DNA from: Sinanaerobacter chloroacetimidivorans
GTDB taxonomy: Bacteria; Bacillota; Clostridia; Peptostreptococcales; Anaerovoracaceae
Length of the DNA: 64,000 bases
Direction of reading: 5' to 3'
NCBI RefSeq assembly: GCF_018128545.1
Contig: NZ_JAGSND010000002.1
Coordinates: forward strand, 124,001 to 188,000
Both the position numbers and the translations under genes were made by a program. This document shows, one piece after another, positions 52,591 through 59,795 of the stretch (positions are counted from its first letter, which is position 1; the number at the start of each line of letters is the position of its first letter). Under the pieces are notes generated by a model, which was not told the DNA's origin, did no database searches, and was given only the letters and a program-made list of their open reading frames with translations.

Positions 52591-53520
52591 TTATTCTTTC
52601 ATTATGCCCGTCATAACGGTCAGATCCACCGTAATATGAGTCGGCATTTCAAAATCCCGAACTTCCAGTCTTGCCTCATCCGCTCCCCAGGTCAGTGGTG
52701 TCATTTTCATCAATTGAGGAAAAAGCTCCCTGGAAATTTCGAAAGAATAGGTTATCTTACGGGTATCTGTTACGGTGAGCTTCTGAGCAAAGTAATCGAC
52801 CATCCTATCATTTGAATAGGAAATATTCTCTTTTCCATGATACAGTATATTTCTTAGTTCCATCAGGTACCGGGAGTCCGGAAATACCTTTACGATGATC
52901 CCGTCATTGCGGAGAACCCGTGTGAATTCAAGGTAATTCGCCGGAGAGAGAATATTCAGAATCACGTCAAAGCTTCCGTTATGAAAAGGCAGCTTAGCCA
53001 GATCGGCTACACACCACAGGATATCTCCCCCATCACTTCCTGCTGCGATATGAATGCTTTCCTTTGAAATATCAGCACCGGCAAAAAAATATTCTTTCTT
53101 CCCGGTTTCTTTCTCCGTGGATTTTCCCTCATCCGCTGCCACAAGCCGCCGTGTAAGGCTGGAAAGGTGGGAGCCTTCACCGCAACCTGCATCAAAGACA
53201 GCAAGTTTCCTGTCTCCGACTTTATGCTGATGCTTCTTTATGATTTCTTCCAGAACGTCCATCAGGGGATCAAAGAATCCGGCTCTGCATACCTGATGTC
53301 TTGCTTCAAATAAGTCTTTGGAATACACCGCATCATAATGCGATGTCAGTAAATTCAGATAGCCTTTTTTAGACAAGTCAAAGCAATGCTTTGATTTACA
53401 AGTCAAACTGGAGGATGCCTGAATCTGCATCTGCTTTCCGCAGAGAGGGCATTTCAGGATTCCTTTGTTCTCCATAATTAATTTACTGATTCTGTCTTTC
53501 TTTTTCAGCATTTGATTCAT
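52591..53520 (-). CDS. RlmA-type 23S rRNA (guanine-N1) methyltransferase
   Basis: 309 residues from the ATG at 53520 (AGAGGTG site); a 90-base in-frame extension upstream is less likely. The N-terminal zinc finger CPLCGKQM...CKSKHCFDLSKKGYLNLL and the block SHYDAVYSKDLFEARHQVCRAGFF are specific for the RlmA/RrmA/TlrB family. The SAM-binding motif is VFDAGCGEGSHL, followed by NILSPANYLEFTRVL. RlmA enzymes methylate G745 or G748 in helix 35 of 23S rRNA; the latter can lower macrolide sensitivity. Which position is used here cannot be decided from sequence. Confidence 0.9.
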   Translation of the reverse strand: MNQMLKKKDRISKLIMENKGILKCPLCGKQMQIQASSSLTCKSKHCFDLSKKGYLNLLTSHYDAVYSKDLFEARHQVCRAGFFDPLMDVLEEIIKKHQHKVGDRKLAVFDAGCGEGSHLSSLTRRLVAADEGKSTEKETGKKEYFFAGADISKESIHIAAGSDGGDILWCVADLAKLPFHNGSFDVILNILSPANYLEFTRVLRNDGIIVKVFPDSRYLMELRNILYHGKENISYSNDRMVDYFAQKLTVTDTRKITYSFEISRELFPQLMKMTPLTWGADEARLEVRDFEMPTHITVDLTVMTGIMKE

Positions 53521-53645
53521 ATGACTGTCACCTCTTATTGCCATCTTTTCCGTATCGAGTTCATCATAACATAGACCCTTTGGAATTTCAATCCTGGGGG
53601 TATGTACCACTTAATTAAAAACAAAAAATTTTTTTATTTTATTCC

Positions 53646-53696
53646 TTGACAATTTCTAGCCATTGGAATATATTACATATTGAACAGTGTTCAATA
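53646..53696 (+). promoter_or_regulatory. Promoter and palindromic operator of the TetR-FMN-flavodoxin operon
   Basis: TTGACA (53646-53651) and TATATT (53669-53674) are 17 bases apart. Just downstream, TATTGAACAGTGTTCAATA (53678-53696) is a perfect 9+1+9 palindrome covering the likely transcription start, ideal for repression by the TetR protein encoded next. Confidence 0.85.
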
Positions 53697-53732
53697 ACCT
53701 AACACCGTTTACAATCACAGGAGGCAATTAAC

Positions 53733-54371
53733 ATGACTATAGAAGAACGCAGAGATCGCGAAAAGGAAGAAATGCGGGAGCTGATCATCAGAACAGCGGG
53801 AGATATCATTGCGGCGGAAGGAATCGAAAAGCTTTCCATCCGCAAGATCGCAAACCAAATGGAATATTCTCCGGCCATCATCTATCACTATTTCAAAGAT
53901 AAAGAGGATATCTTAAATCAGCTGATGTCCAGAGGGTATCAGAAAATCATGTCGGCACTGGTCTCCGCAGATGCAGCTTCAGGAGATCCCGAGGAAAAGT
54001 TAAAATTACTTACAAAAAATTACATCGAAACGGCTTTGAAGATGCCTGAGGAATATAAACAGGTCCAGCTTTCCGGCTCACCGGCCTCTTTGCAGTTCAC
54101 TTCATCCATGTTCCAAGGAGCTTCTGCAAAAAAACCGGCTTTAAAAGTTCTTTCTCAATGTCTGAAGGAAATGTATCCGAATCAGGATGCAAGCGACAGC
54201 ACCATAGAGCTCACTGCCCAGCTCATTGCCGCTTCCACCTTCGGATTGATTATCAAGCTCATTATCGAAAAGGACATCGACCAAGAGCAGCAGGCAAGGC
54301 TCATCGATTATTATGTTGAAGTCATGATCTTAAATATGGCTTCAGGCAGTATTTCTAAAAATAAAAAATAA
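53733..54371 (+). CDS. TetR/AcrR-family regulator
   Basis: 212 residues. The helix-turn-helix reads RELIIRTAGDIIAAEGIEKLSIRKIANQMEYSPAIIYHYFKDKEDILNQLM. The C-terminal domain is of the WHG-like class (EEYKQVQLSG, LTAQLIAASTFGLIIKLIIE). It is the first gene of a three-gene unit with the FMN-binding protein (11 bases downstream) and a flavodoxin. A perfect palindrome overlaps the transcription start, so autorepression is likely. Confidence 0.92.
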   Translation: MTIEERRDREKEEMRELIIRTAGDIIAAEGIEKLSIRKIANQMEYSPAIIYHYFKDKEDILNQLMSRGYQKIMSALVSADAASGDPEEKLKLLTKNYIETALKMPEEYKQVQLSGSPASLQFTSSMFQGASAKKPALKVLSQCLKEMYPNQDASDSTIELTAQLIAASTFGLIIKLIIEKDIDQEQQARLIDYYVEVMILNMASGSISKNKK

Positions 54372-54382
54372 GGAGGTTTCCA

Positions 54383-54769
54383 ATGAAAAGATTACTGAAA
54401 ATAGCAGCTTCCATATTGATCTTAATTGCAGTCATTTGCGCCGGAGGAATATTCTATATCAGCCGAGGACTGGAAGAAGGACAGAATCTGGCTCTGAACG
54501 GCGTCGATCCCCCTTCCCTTTCGGACGGAACATACCATGGAATCTATGACGGTGGACGTTGGTCCAACGAGGTGAACGTTACGATTACCAATCAGCAGAT
54601 ATCAGAAATAGAAGTTGTAAAAGACGTCCGTTTTCCAAAGCCGGAGGTAACCGGTGAGTTGATCAGCCGTGTTATACAGGAACAGACAACGGCCATAGAT
54701 GCCGTCTCAGGATCCACAGTAACTTGTAAAGCTTACTTAAAATCAATTGAAAATGCATTGAATCGTTAA
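54383..54769 (+). CDS. Membrane-anchored FMN-binding domain protein
   Basis: 128 residues. A signal anchor (about 5-29) is followed by an FMN_bind domain: SLSDGTYHGIYDGGRWSNEVNVTITNQQISEIEVV and the flavinylation-type motif DAVSGSTVTCKAYLKSIENAL. In relatives of this domain, a threonine in the S(G/A)AT/SGST context receives FMN covalently from ApbE. It is probably an extracytoplasmic electron carrier, paired with the flavodoxin encoded next. No apbE gene is in the window. Confidence 0.88.
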   Translation: MKRLLKIAASILILIAVICAGGIFYISRGLEEGQNLALNGVDPPSLSDGTYHGIYDGGRWSNEVNVTITNQQISEIEVVKDVRFPKPEVTGELISRVIQEQTTAIDAVSGSTVTCKAYLKSIENALNR

Positions 54770-54866
54770 GATTTAAAGGATCGCCCAACAAGTCCGGTGT
54801 AAACGAAAAAATTTGTGATCGGATCAAAACCGGCGAAAAGCCAAAAGAAAGGAATAGGAAATAAAA

Positions 54867-55352
54867 ATGAAAACACTTGTGATCTATTCAACCAAACATG
54901 GCTGTACAGAGCTTTGTGCAGAAAAGCTTTCCGGTCAGCTGCAAGGTTCCGTTGATCTTTACTCGCTGAAAAGCAAAAAGGTTCCGGAGCTCACGCTATA
55001 CGACAATATCATTATCGGCGGATCCATCTATATGGGAAAGATACAGAAAGAAGTTTCTGAGTTCTGCAATCAGAATTTGGAGCTGCTGAAGAAGAAAAAA
55101 CTTGGTCTTTTCATTTGCTGTATGGGAGAAGGAGAAACTGCCGAAAAGCAATTGGAAACCTCTTTTCCAAAAGAGTTATTGGATATAGCCGTTGTCAAAA
55201 GCAACTTCGGCGGAATGTTCGACTTTAAAAAAATGAATTTTATGGAGAGAACCATCGTAAAAAAGGTTTCGAAAATTACGGGAGACACTTCAAATATCCG
55301 GGAAGATATGATAAAGGAATTTGCAAATTTCATGGATGAAGTGGTAAAATAA
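54867..55352 (+). CDS. Flavodoxin-domain protein
   Basis: 161 residues. MKTLVIYSTKHGCTELCAEKL is a flavodoxin phosphate-binding loop (T/S-x-T-G-x-T variant STKHGCT), followed by YDNIIIGGSIYMGKIQKEV and LGLFICCMGEGETAEKQLE, as in the flavodoxin-like, HemG-type proteins. It binds FMN and passes electrons in the cytoplasm. It is the third gene of the TetR-regulated unit. A 97-base gap with no recognisable feature separates it from the FMN-binding protein. Confidence 0.9.
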   Translation: MKTLVIYSTKHGCTELCAEKLSGQLQGSVDLYSLKSKKVPELTLYDNIIIGGSIYMGKIQKEVSEFCNQNLELLKKKKLGLFICCMGEGETAEKQLETSFPKELLDIAVVKSNFGGMFDFKKMNFMERTIVKKVSKITGDTSNIREDMIKEFANFMDEVVK

Positions 55353-55412
55353 TAGAATAAGGGCAAAATTCAAATAATATGCCCAAGAAAGACGGGAAAG
55401 GAGACTTGTTTT

Positions 55413-55490
55413 ATGAAAATTCAAAAAAATGCGGCCATTGTAGGTTTAATGGAGGGCGTTAAAGTTCATTAAACTTGCTACCCTCCAAAA
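55413..55490 (+). promoter_or_regulatory. Short leader frame and hairpin before rsgA
   Basis: After a strong GGGAAAGGAG site a 19-codon frame runs from ATG 55413 to TAA 55472 (MKIQKNAAIVGLMEGVKVH). Its end is part of a hairpin: GGAGGG pairs with CCCTCC and AAGTT with AACTT around CATTA. A run of A, not T, follows, so it is not a simple terminator. It may be a translated leader that controls rsgA, or the stump of a lost gene. Confidence 0.35.
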
Positions 55491-55526
55491 AAGTAAAATC
55501 AAAAGCACGAAATTTTGGAGGAAAAA

Positions 55527-56603
55527 ATGGAATATAGAAACTTAAAAAAATATGGTCTGACAGAACGTTTTGAACAGGAAGCCACTATGTATGAGGAACT
55601 TTTTCTGGCCAGAGTCAGTGAACAGCACCGAGATCTATACAAAGTAATCTGTGAAGAGGGAGAATTGAATGCCGGTGTTTCAGGAAAGCTTGCCTATGAA
55701 GCCTACGATGCCGCTGACTATCCGGCGGTAGGTGACTGGGTCATGATTGACAGGCAGAGAGATGATTCCGGGAATGCTGTGATTCATAAGATTCTGCGCA
55801 GAAAGAGCGTCTTTGAGAGAAAGGCGGCGGGTACCTCCCAAACCATTCAGATTGTGGCCGCAAACATTGATATCTTGTTCATCTGCATGTCACTGAATGC
55901 CGACTTTAATCTCCGGCGTTTGGAGCGTTATCTGACAGTGGCCTGGGACAGTATGGCTGTACCGGTAATCGTTCTCACAAAATCTGATCTATGCAATGAT
56001 CTTAGCCTGCGGCTTTCGGAAATTGCAGCGGTCAGTGCGGGTTCTGATGTGGTTGTCTGCTCAGGTATGGAGGAAAACGGCTATGAAAGCATCCTCCCCT
56101 ATCTCAAAACAGGCAGTACCATCGCGTTTATCGGTTCTTCCGGCGTTGGAAAATCCACATTAATCAACAGGCTTATGGGCCGTGAGGTTCTGGCGACAAA
56201 GGAAATCAGAGAAGACGACAGAGGCCGGCATACCACTACTCACCGGCAATTACTTCTGCTGCCGGACGGCGGTGTTGTCATCGACACACCGGGAATGAGG
56301 GAATTACAGCTGGAATCCGGTAATCTCTCCAAAACCTTTGAAGAGATCGAAGAGCTTGCTTCCCAGTGCAAGTATGGGGACTGTTCTCATACGACAGAGC
56401 CGGGATGCGCTCTTAGAAAAGCAATCGAGACAGGGATCATTTCCAGGGAACGCTTTGAAAGCTATCAAAAACTGCAAAAAGAACTTGGATATGAAGGTTT
56501 GAACTCCCGGCAGCTGGAACAGGAAAAAATCAAAAGAATGTTTGGAAGCAAAGGTGAAATGAAGCAGACCATGAAATATGTAAAAAACAAGCATAAAAGA
56601 TAA
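55527..56603 (+). CDS. rsgA: Ribosome small-subunit-dependent GTPase A
   Basis: 358 residues from the ATG at 55527 (TTGGAGGAAA site). It is a circularly permuted GTPase: N-terminal OB-fold (DYPAVGDWVMIDRQ), G4 VLTKSDLC, G1 GSSGVGKSTLINRL, G3 DTPGMREL, then a zinc-binding end CKYGDCSHTTEPGC. RsgA checks the decoding centre of maturing 30S subunits. The longer N-terminus (LTERFEQEATMYEELFLARVSEQHRDLYKV) is typical of the second RsgA paralogue of many Firmicutes, so another copy may exist elsewhere. A strong terminator follows. Confidence 0.93.
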   Translation: MEYRNLKKYGLTERFEQEATMYEELFLARVSEQHRDLYKVICEEGELNAGVSGKLAYEAYDAADYPAVGDWVMIDRQRDDSGNAVIHKILRRKSVFERKAAGTSQTIQIVAANIDILFICMSLNADFNLRRLERYLTVAWDSMAVPVIVLTKSDLCNDLSLRLSEIAAVSAGSDVVVCSGMEENGYESILPYLKTGSTIAFIGSSGVGKSTLINRLMGREVLATKEIREDDRGRHTTTHRQLLLLPDGGVVIDTPGMRELQLESGNLSKTFEEIEELASQCKYGDCSHTTEPGCALRKAIETGIISRERFESYQKLQKELGYEGLNSRQLEQEKIKRMFGSKGEMKQTMKYVKNKHKR

Positions 56604-56611
56604 GCATGCTG

Positions 56612-56640
56612 AAGGCTGCCCGTCACGGGCAGCCTTTCTC
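56612..56640. terminator. Terminator after rsgA
   Basis: AAGGCTGCCCG and CGGGCAGCCTT form an 11-base stem with a three-base loop, followed by TCTCT. Convergent genes meet here, so it may act in both directions. Confidence 0.85.
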
Positions 56641-57113
56641 TATTCATCATCCTTCTTATTCTGTATTCTTCTGATTGCGGCCGTAATGCCCGCAATAATC
56701 AGAGCGATTGCGGGAACAAGAAAAAGGATTGGAGCTCCCGCATCCTTCAGTCCCCCGCCCGCCGGACTGCCGGCAGTCAAATCAGGCTGGTATCTGGAAA
56801 GTATAAACACCGTAACGGCCGCACAGGCTCCGGCTGCTATAGCACCTATTACAATAGAAGCTGTTGCTGAAGTTGATTTCCGGTTCATCGAGACGGGGCC
56901 TACATAGGCATTTCCCTTAATCAAGCGGATCACATAAATACCGGAACATACCGTTAACAGGATCACGATATTGGCCGGATATGCAATCCAGCGGAATCCA
57001 AAACCGTAAAGTCCTGTATCAATCAATAAAAGATACAGTAAAAGAAGAAAAGACTGGTTTCCGATTTTATCTCTCCTCTGCATCTGCATTTCATCCAAGT
57101 TATTTTTTTTCAT
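56640..57113 (-). CDS. DUF6773-like membrane protein
   Basis: 157 residues from the ATG at 57113 (GGGAGGATG site); the longer in-frame form from 57173 would overlap most of the XRE gene. It opens MKKNNLDEMQMQRRDKIGNQSFLLLLYLLLIDTGLY, with four membrane segments. This small membrane protein with the MQ/RRDKIGN start regularly accompanies a 70-residue XRE regulator, as here, with a 14-base overlap. Function is unknown; the pair may sense the membrane state. Confidence 0.75.
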   Translation of the reverse strand: MKKNNLDEMQMQRRDKIGNQSFLLLLYLLLIDTGLYGFGFRWIAYPANIVILLTVCSGIYVIRLIKGNAYVGPVSMNRKSTSATASIVIGAIAAGACAAVTVFILSRYQPDLTAGSPAGGGLKDAGAPILFLVPAIALIIAGITAAIRRIQNKKDDE

Positions 57114-57315
57114 TGCTCTCATCCTCCCAAAAGATATCATTAAGGGTCTTCCCCAATACTTTACAAATTGCAATACATAGATTAATCGAGGGATTATAAT
57201 CCCCGTTTTCTATAGCATTTACCGTCTGTCTCGTGACTCCTACGGCGTCGGCTATGTCCTTTTGAGACATATCCTTGGCTGCCCGTGCTGATTTCAGCCT
57301 CAAATTTTTTCCCAA
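57100..57315 (-). CDS. Small XRE-family regulator
   Basis: 71 residues, essentially a lone helix-turn-helix: LRLKSARAAKDMSQKDIADAVGVTRQTVNAIENGDYNPSINLCIAICKVLGKTLNDIFWED. This is the YgzD/YozG-like class that controls an adjacent membrane protein. Its end overlaps the start of the downstream membrane protein gene. A promoter lies about 75 bases upstream. Confidence 0.93.
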   Translation of the reverse strand: MGKNLRLKSARAAKDMSQKDIADAVGVTRQTVNAIENGDYNPSINLCIAICKVLGKTLNDIFWEDESNEKK

Positions 57316-57389
57316 ACTACCACCTCATTTTACTTATACATTATCTTATTTTCGGCATGTCCTCGCATTTCTGTATTCACCCTGCATTC

Positions 57390-57418
57390 ACAGTATCATA
57401 TATGCGATATAATGTCAA
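57390..57418 (-). promoter_or_regulatory. Promoter of the small XRE operon
   Basis: On the minus strand TTGACA (57413-57418) and TACTGT (57390-57395) are separated by 17 bases, about 75 bases before the XRE start codon. Confidence 0.6.
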
Positions 57419-57445
57419 TTATATTTTACATATATTATAATTAAC

Positions 57446-57480
57446 TTTACACATCCTTGCATTCAAGGTGAATTGTAAAG
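57446..57480. repeat. Long inverted repeat
   Basis: CTTTACA (57446-57452) pairs with TGTAAAG (57474-57480), and inside CCTTG pairs with CAAGG around a short loop. There is no T tract, so it may be an operator or processing structure rather than a terminator for the PaaK-like gene. Confidence 0.5.
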
Positions 57481-57542
57481 TAAACTTCCTATTTGCAAAT
57501 CAAAAGTCTCCTTTTGAAGTGGTCAATATCGCTCATCTTTCA

Positions 57543-58847
57543 TCACCCTTTCCGATGATCGTAAATTTTTCTTTTGATCATACTATTGGTTATTTGAGTC
57601 GGTTTCCCTTCTCCGTTAAATAAAACCTTTATCTCCGGTTCGTATCCAAGCTTATACTGGAGAGCTTCCTTTATCCTGCGGGCTGCTTTTCCCTCTATCC
57701 TCCGAAAAACCTCTTTATCCTGTACCGCCAATTCCAAAACCAGATTTTCATTCGTGTCCATACTGGCTTTATAATCCATCACTTCTTCAAAGGACAGCAC
57801 GATTTCATCCAGTTCTCTCAAGTAGAGAAACTGGTTTTCTTGTAATACGACCCGGTTATTCAGCCTTCCCAGAACTTTATTCATGGTATTCAGAAAGGTG
57901 CCGCAAGAACAAGCTTTCGATGAAAAGGAGGCGATATCTCCTGTTCTATATCTGATTAAAGGCATGGCCTGTCTATTCAAGGTGGTAAACACTACTTCTC
58001 CGTATTGTCCGTTTTCAACAGCCTTCCCAGTATCAGGGTGAACGATTTCAAAATACAAATCACCTTCCCTCATGTGATACCCATTCAAGGCTTCACACTC
58101 CACGCCTCCTCCGTATCCCATTTCCGTCATCCCGTAATGGGTAAAGACGCTGCACCCATAGCGTGCCAACTCCTGTACCAATATGGAAGGTACATAATCC
58201 GTACTTAACAATACTTTTTTAATTCTTCTTTTAAATAATTCTCTTTTTGCTCTGCTTAGATATAGAATCTGCAGAGGGATCCCTACAATACAGTTGATGT
58301 CCTTTTCTTCAATACACTTTGCAACCTCTTCCGTATCTGTAAGGACTCCATGAACCACACATTCTGTCTTTGACATTGATAATGCTTTTTGCAATAAATC
58401 TCCGATACTGCCGTAGGAGCTTCCCGGAAGAAGAACCAGTACACGATCTTTGTTATCTGTTAAACAGCTCATACCGAATTTGAAAAAATCAACCGTTAGA
58501 TTTAGATCTTCTTCCGTGAAAAATATTCTTTTTCCATCACCGGTTGTACCGGAAGTATTCAACGTTACGATTCTTTTTACTTCATGCTGTGGTACACAAA
58601 GGAAGTCAAAGGGATTACAGCTGATATCCCGGGGAAATGTGAACGGCAAACGCTGAAGATCTTTTAATGTTTTTATATCATCTTCATGAAGGTCTTTCAG
58701 CTTTTCTTTGTAATAGATACTATTTTTCTTTGCATGATTTATCATTTCCCGTATCCTGACTAATTGATAAGCTTCCAATTTTTCTCTGCTTCTCTCCAAG
58801 ATGCCGGTCCTGTCTACGATCCAGCTTTCAAGAGGTGTGGTTCTCAT
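57543..58847 (-). CDS. PaaK/LuxE-like adenylate-forming ligase
   Basis: 434 residues. The AMP-binding signature is LNTSGTTGDGKRIFFT (about 95-110), followed by HYGMTEMGYGGGVEC and GEVVFTTLNRQAMPLIRYRTGDIASF, as in phenylacetate-CoA ligases and acyl-protein synthetases. A cysteine pair CSCGTF after the gate motif may bind metal. It activates a carboxylic acid as adenylate and probably transfers it to CoA. No pathway genes surround it, so the substrate is open. It resembles the lone PaaK-like ligases of anaerobes more than true PaaK. Confidence 0.85.
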   Translation of the reverse strand: MRTTPLESWIVDRTGILERSREKLEAYQLVRIREMINHAKKNSIYYKEKLKDLHEDDIKTLKDLQRLPFTFPRDISCNPFDFLCVPQHEVKRIVTLNTSGTTGDGKRIFFTEEDLNLTVDFFKFGMSCLTDNKDRVLVLLPGSSYGSIGDLLQKALSMSKTECVVHGVLTDTEEVAKCIEEKDINCIVGIPLQILYLSRAKRELFKRRIKKVLLSTDYVPSILVQELARYGCSVFTHYGMTEMGYGGGVECEALNGYHMREGDLYFEIVHPDTGKAVENGQYGEVVFTTLNRQAMPLIRYRTGDIASFSSKACSCGTFLNTMNKVLGRLNNRVVLQENQFLYLRELDEIVLSFEEVMDYKASMDTNENLVLELAVQDKEVFRRIEGKAARRIKEALQYKLGYEPEIKVLFNGEGKPTQITNSMIKRKIYDHRKG

Positions 58848-58930
58848 ATTGATTCCTCATTTCCAAACGAGACTGTAAGGTTTGTTCCCCACATCTCTGT
58901 AAGGTTTGCTCCCCAGCGCTCTGCAATAAG

Positions 58931-59143
58931 CTATACTTCAGATTTATCTCTGTTCCCGAATTCATGATTATGATTCTCTAATATCTCACGAACCTTTTCA
59001 TAGCTCTTAAGTAAAACATCACCACATTTTATCATATAATCCGTATTTCCGTCATCATCGAAGAATCTGCAAACACCGATAATATCGATGCATTCCGTAC
59101 TCTGAAACAGTTCTTCAAACCACGTTATATATTCATCATCCAT
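58931..59143 (-). CDS. Small acidic protein of unknown function
   Basis: 70 residues (MDDEYITWFEELFQSTECIDIIGVCRFFDDDGNTDYMI...), acidic, with no membrane segment. It is not recognised. No strong ribosome binding site is seen before the ATG, although an A-rich GGGAGCATGG lies there. It sits alone between the PaaK-like gene and a terminator on the right. Confidence 0.4.
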   Translation of the reverse strand: MDDEYITWFEELFQSTECIDIIGVCRFFDDDGNTDYMIKCGDVLLKSYEKVREILENHNHEFGNRDKSEV

Positions 59144-59223
59144 GCTCCCAATAACTGACAGTTCTATAAGATATATAATTGATACAATAGAAAATGCTTT
59201 CTATCCCCATCTTAAACAGAAAA

Positions 59224-59270
59224 ACACCTCAACAGGCAGTTTCCTATTGCCTGTTGAGGTGCATTTTTTT
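59224..59270. terminator. Strong terminator after the MarR-ABC operon
   Basis: CACCTCAACAGGCA pairs almost perfectly with TGCCTGTTGAGGTG around a ten-base loop, with a T run on the plus side and TTTTTCTGTTT on the minus side. It ends the minus-strand adaptor-ABC-ABC-MarR transcript. Confidence 0.85.
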
Positions 59271-59336
59271 ATTTTTTATTTATTTTCATCATTTATATAG
59301 GAATATCAAAGAAAGCACATTAACCGTTGCCGCTCC

Positions 59337-59795
59337 TTATTTATGACCCATCTTCCGAATGACGTCCGTGATATCCTCAAGAGCCCTTTTCAATTTTATC
59401 AAGTCCTCTTCTTCCAATACAGTCAATCGATCTTCAACGTATTTTGCTAATACTGCCTTATGTTCATGAAGGAAATCAACACCCTTTTGGGTTAATGAAA
59501 CGTTTACAATTCTCCTGTCGTTTTTATCTGCAGTTCGTTCAATCAATCCATCCTGATAAAGCCGATCCATCATGGTTGTCAAATTTGGCTTTGAGATGCA
59601 TGCCGACACTGCCAGGTCCGACATGGAAACGGGGTTATTGCCTTTTGACAGGATCCAGCGCATTACATGAATAAATCCAGGCGGATAGTTGGTGGTTTTC
59701 TCCATTTCCCGAATAGGTTTGATAAAGTGTGCTCCTACTAAAAAGCGTAATTTCATGAGCAAATCACTGATAGATCGTATTAATTCCTTACTCAT
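59337..59795 (-). CDS. MarR-family regulator
   Basis: 152 residues from the ATG at 59795, which follows AAGGAGGAGG; the longer in-frame form from 59852 has no site. The winged helix reads NPVSMSDLAVSACISKPNLTTMMDRLYQDGLIERTADKNDRRIVNVSLTQKG, a clear MarR domain. It overlaps the end of the second ABC exporter gene by eight bases and is the last gene of the efflux operon, so it probably regulates drug export in response to a ligand. Confidence 0.92.
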   Translation of the reverse strand: MSKELIRSISDLLMKLRFLVGAHFIKPIREMEKTTNYPPGFIHVMRWILSKGNNPVSMSDLAVSACISKPNLTTMMDRLYQDGLIERTADKNDRRIVNVSLTQKGVDFLHEHKAVLAKYVEDRLTVLEEEDLIKLKRALEDITDVIRKMGHK

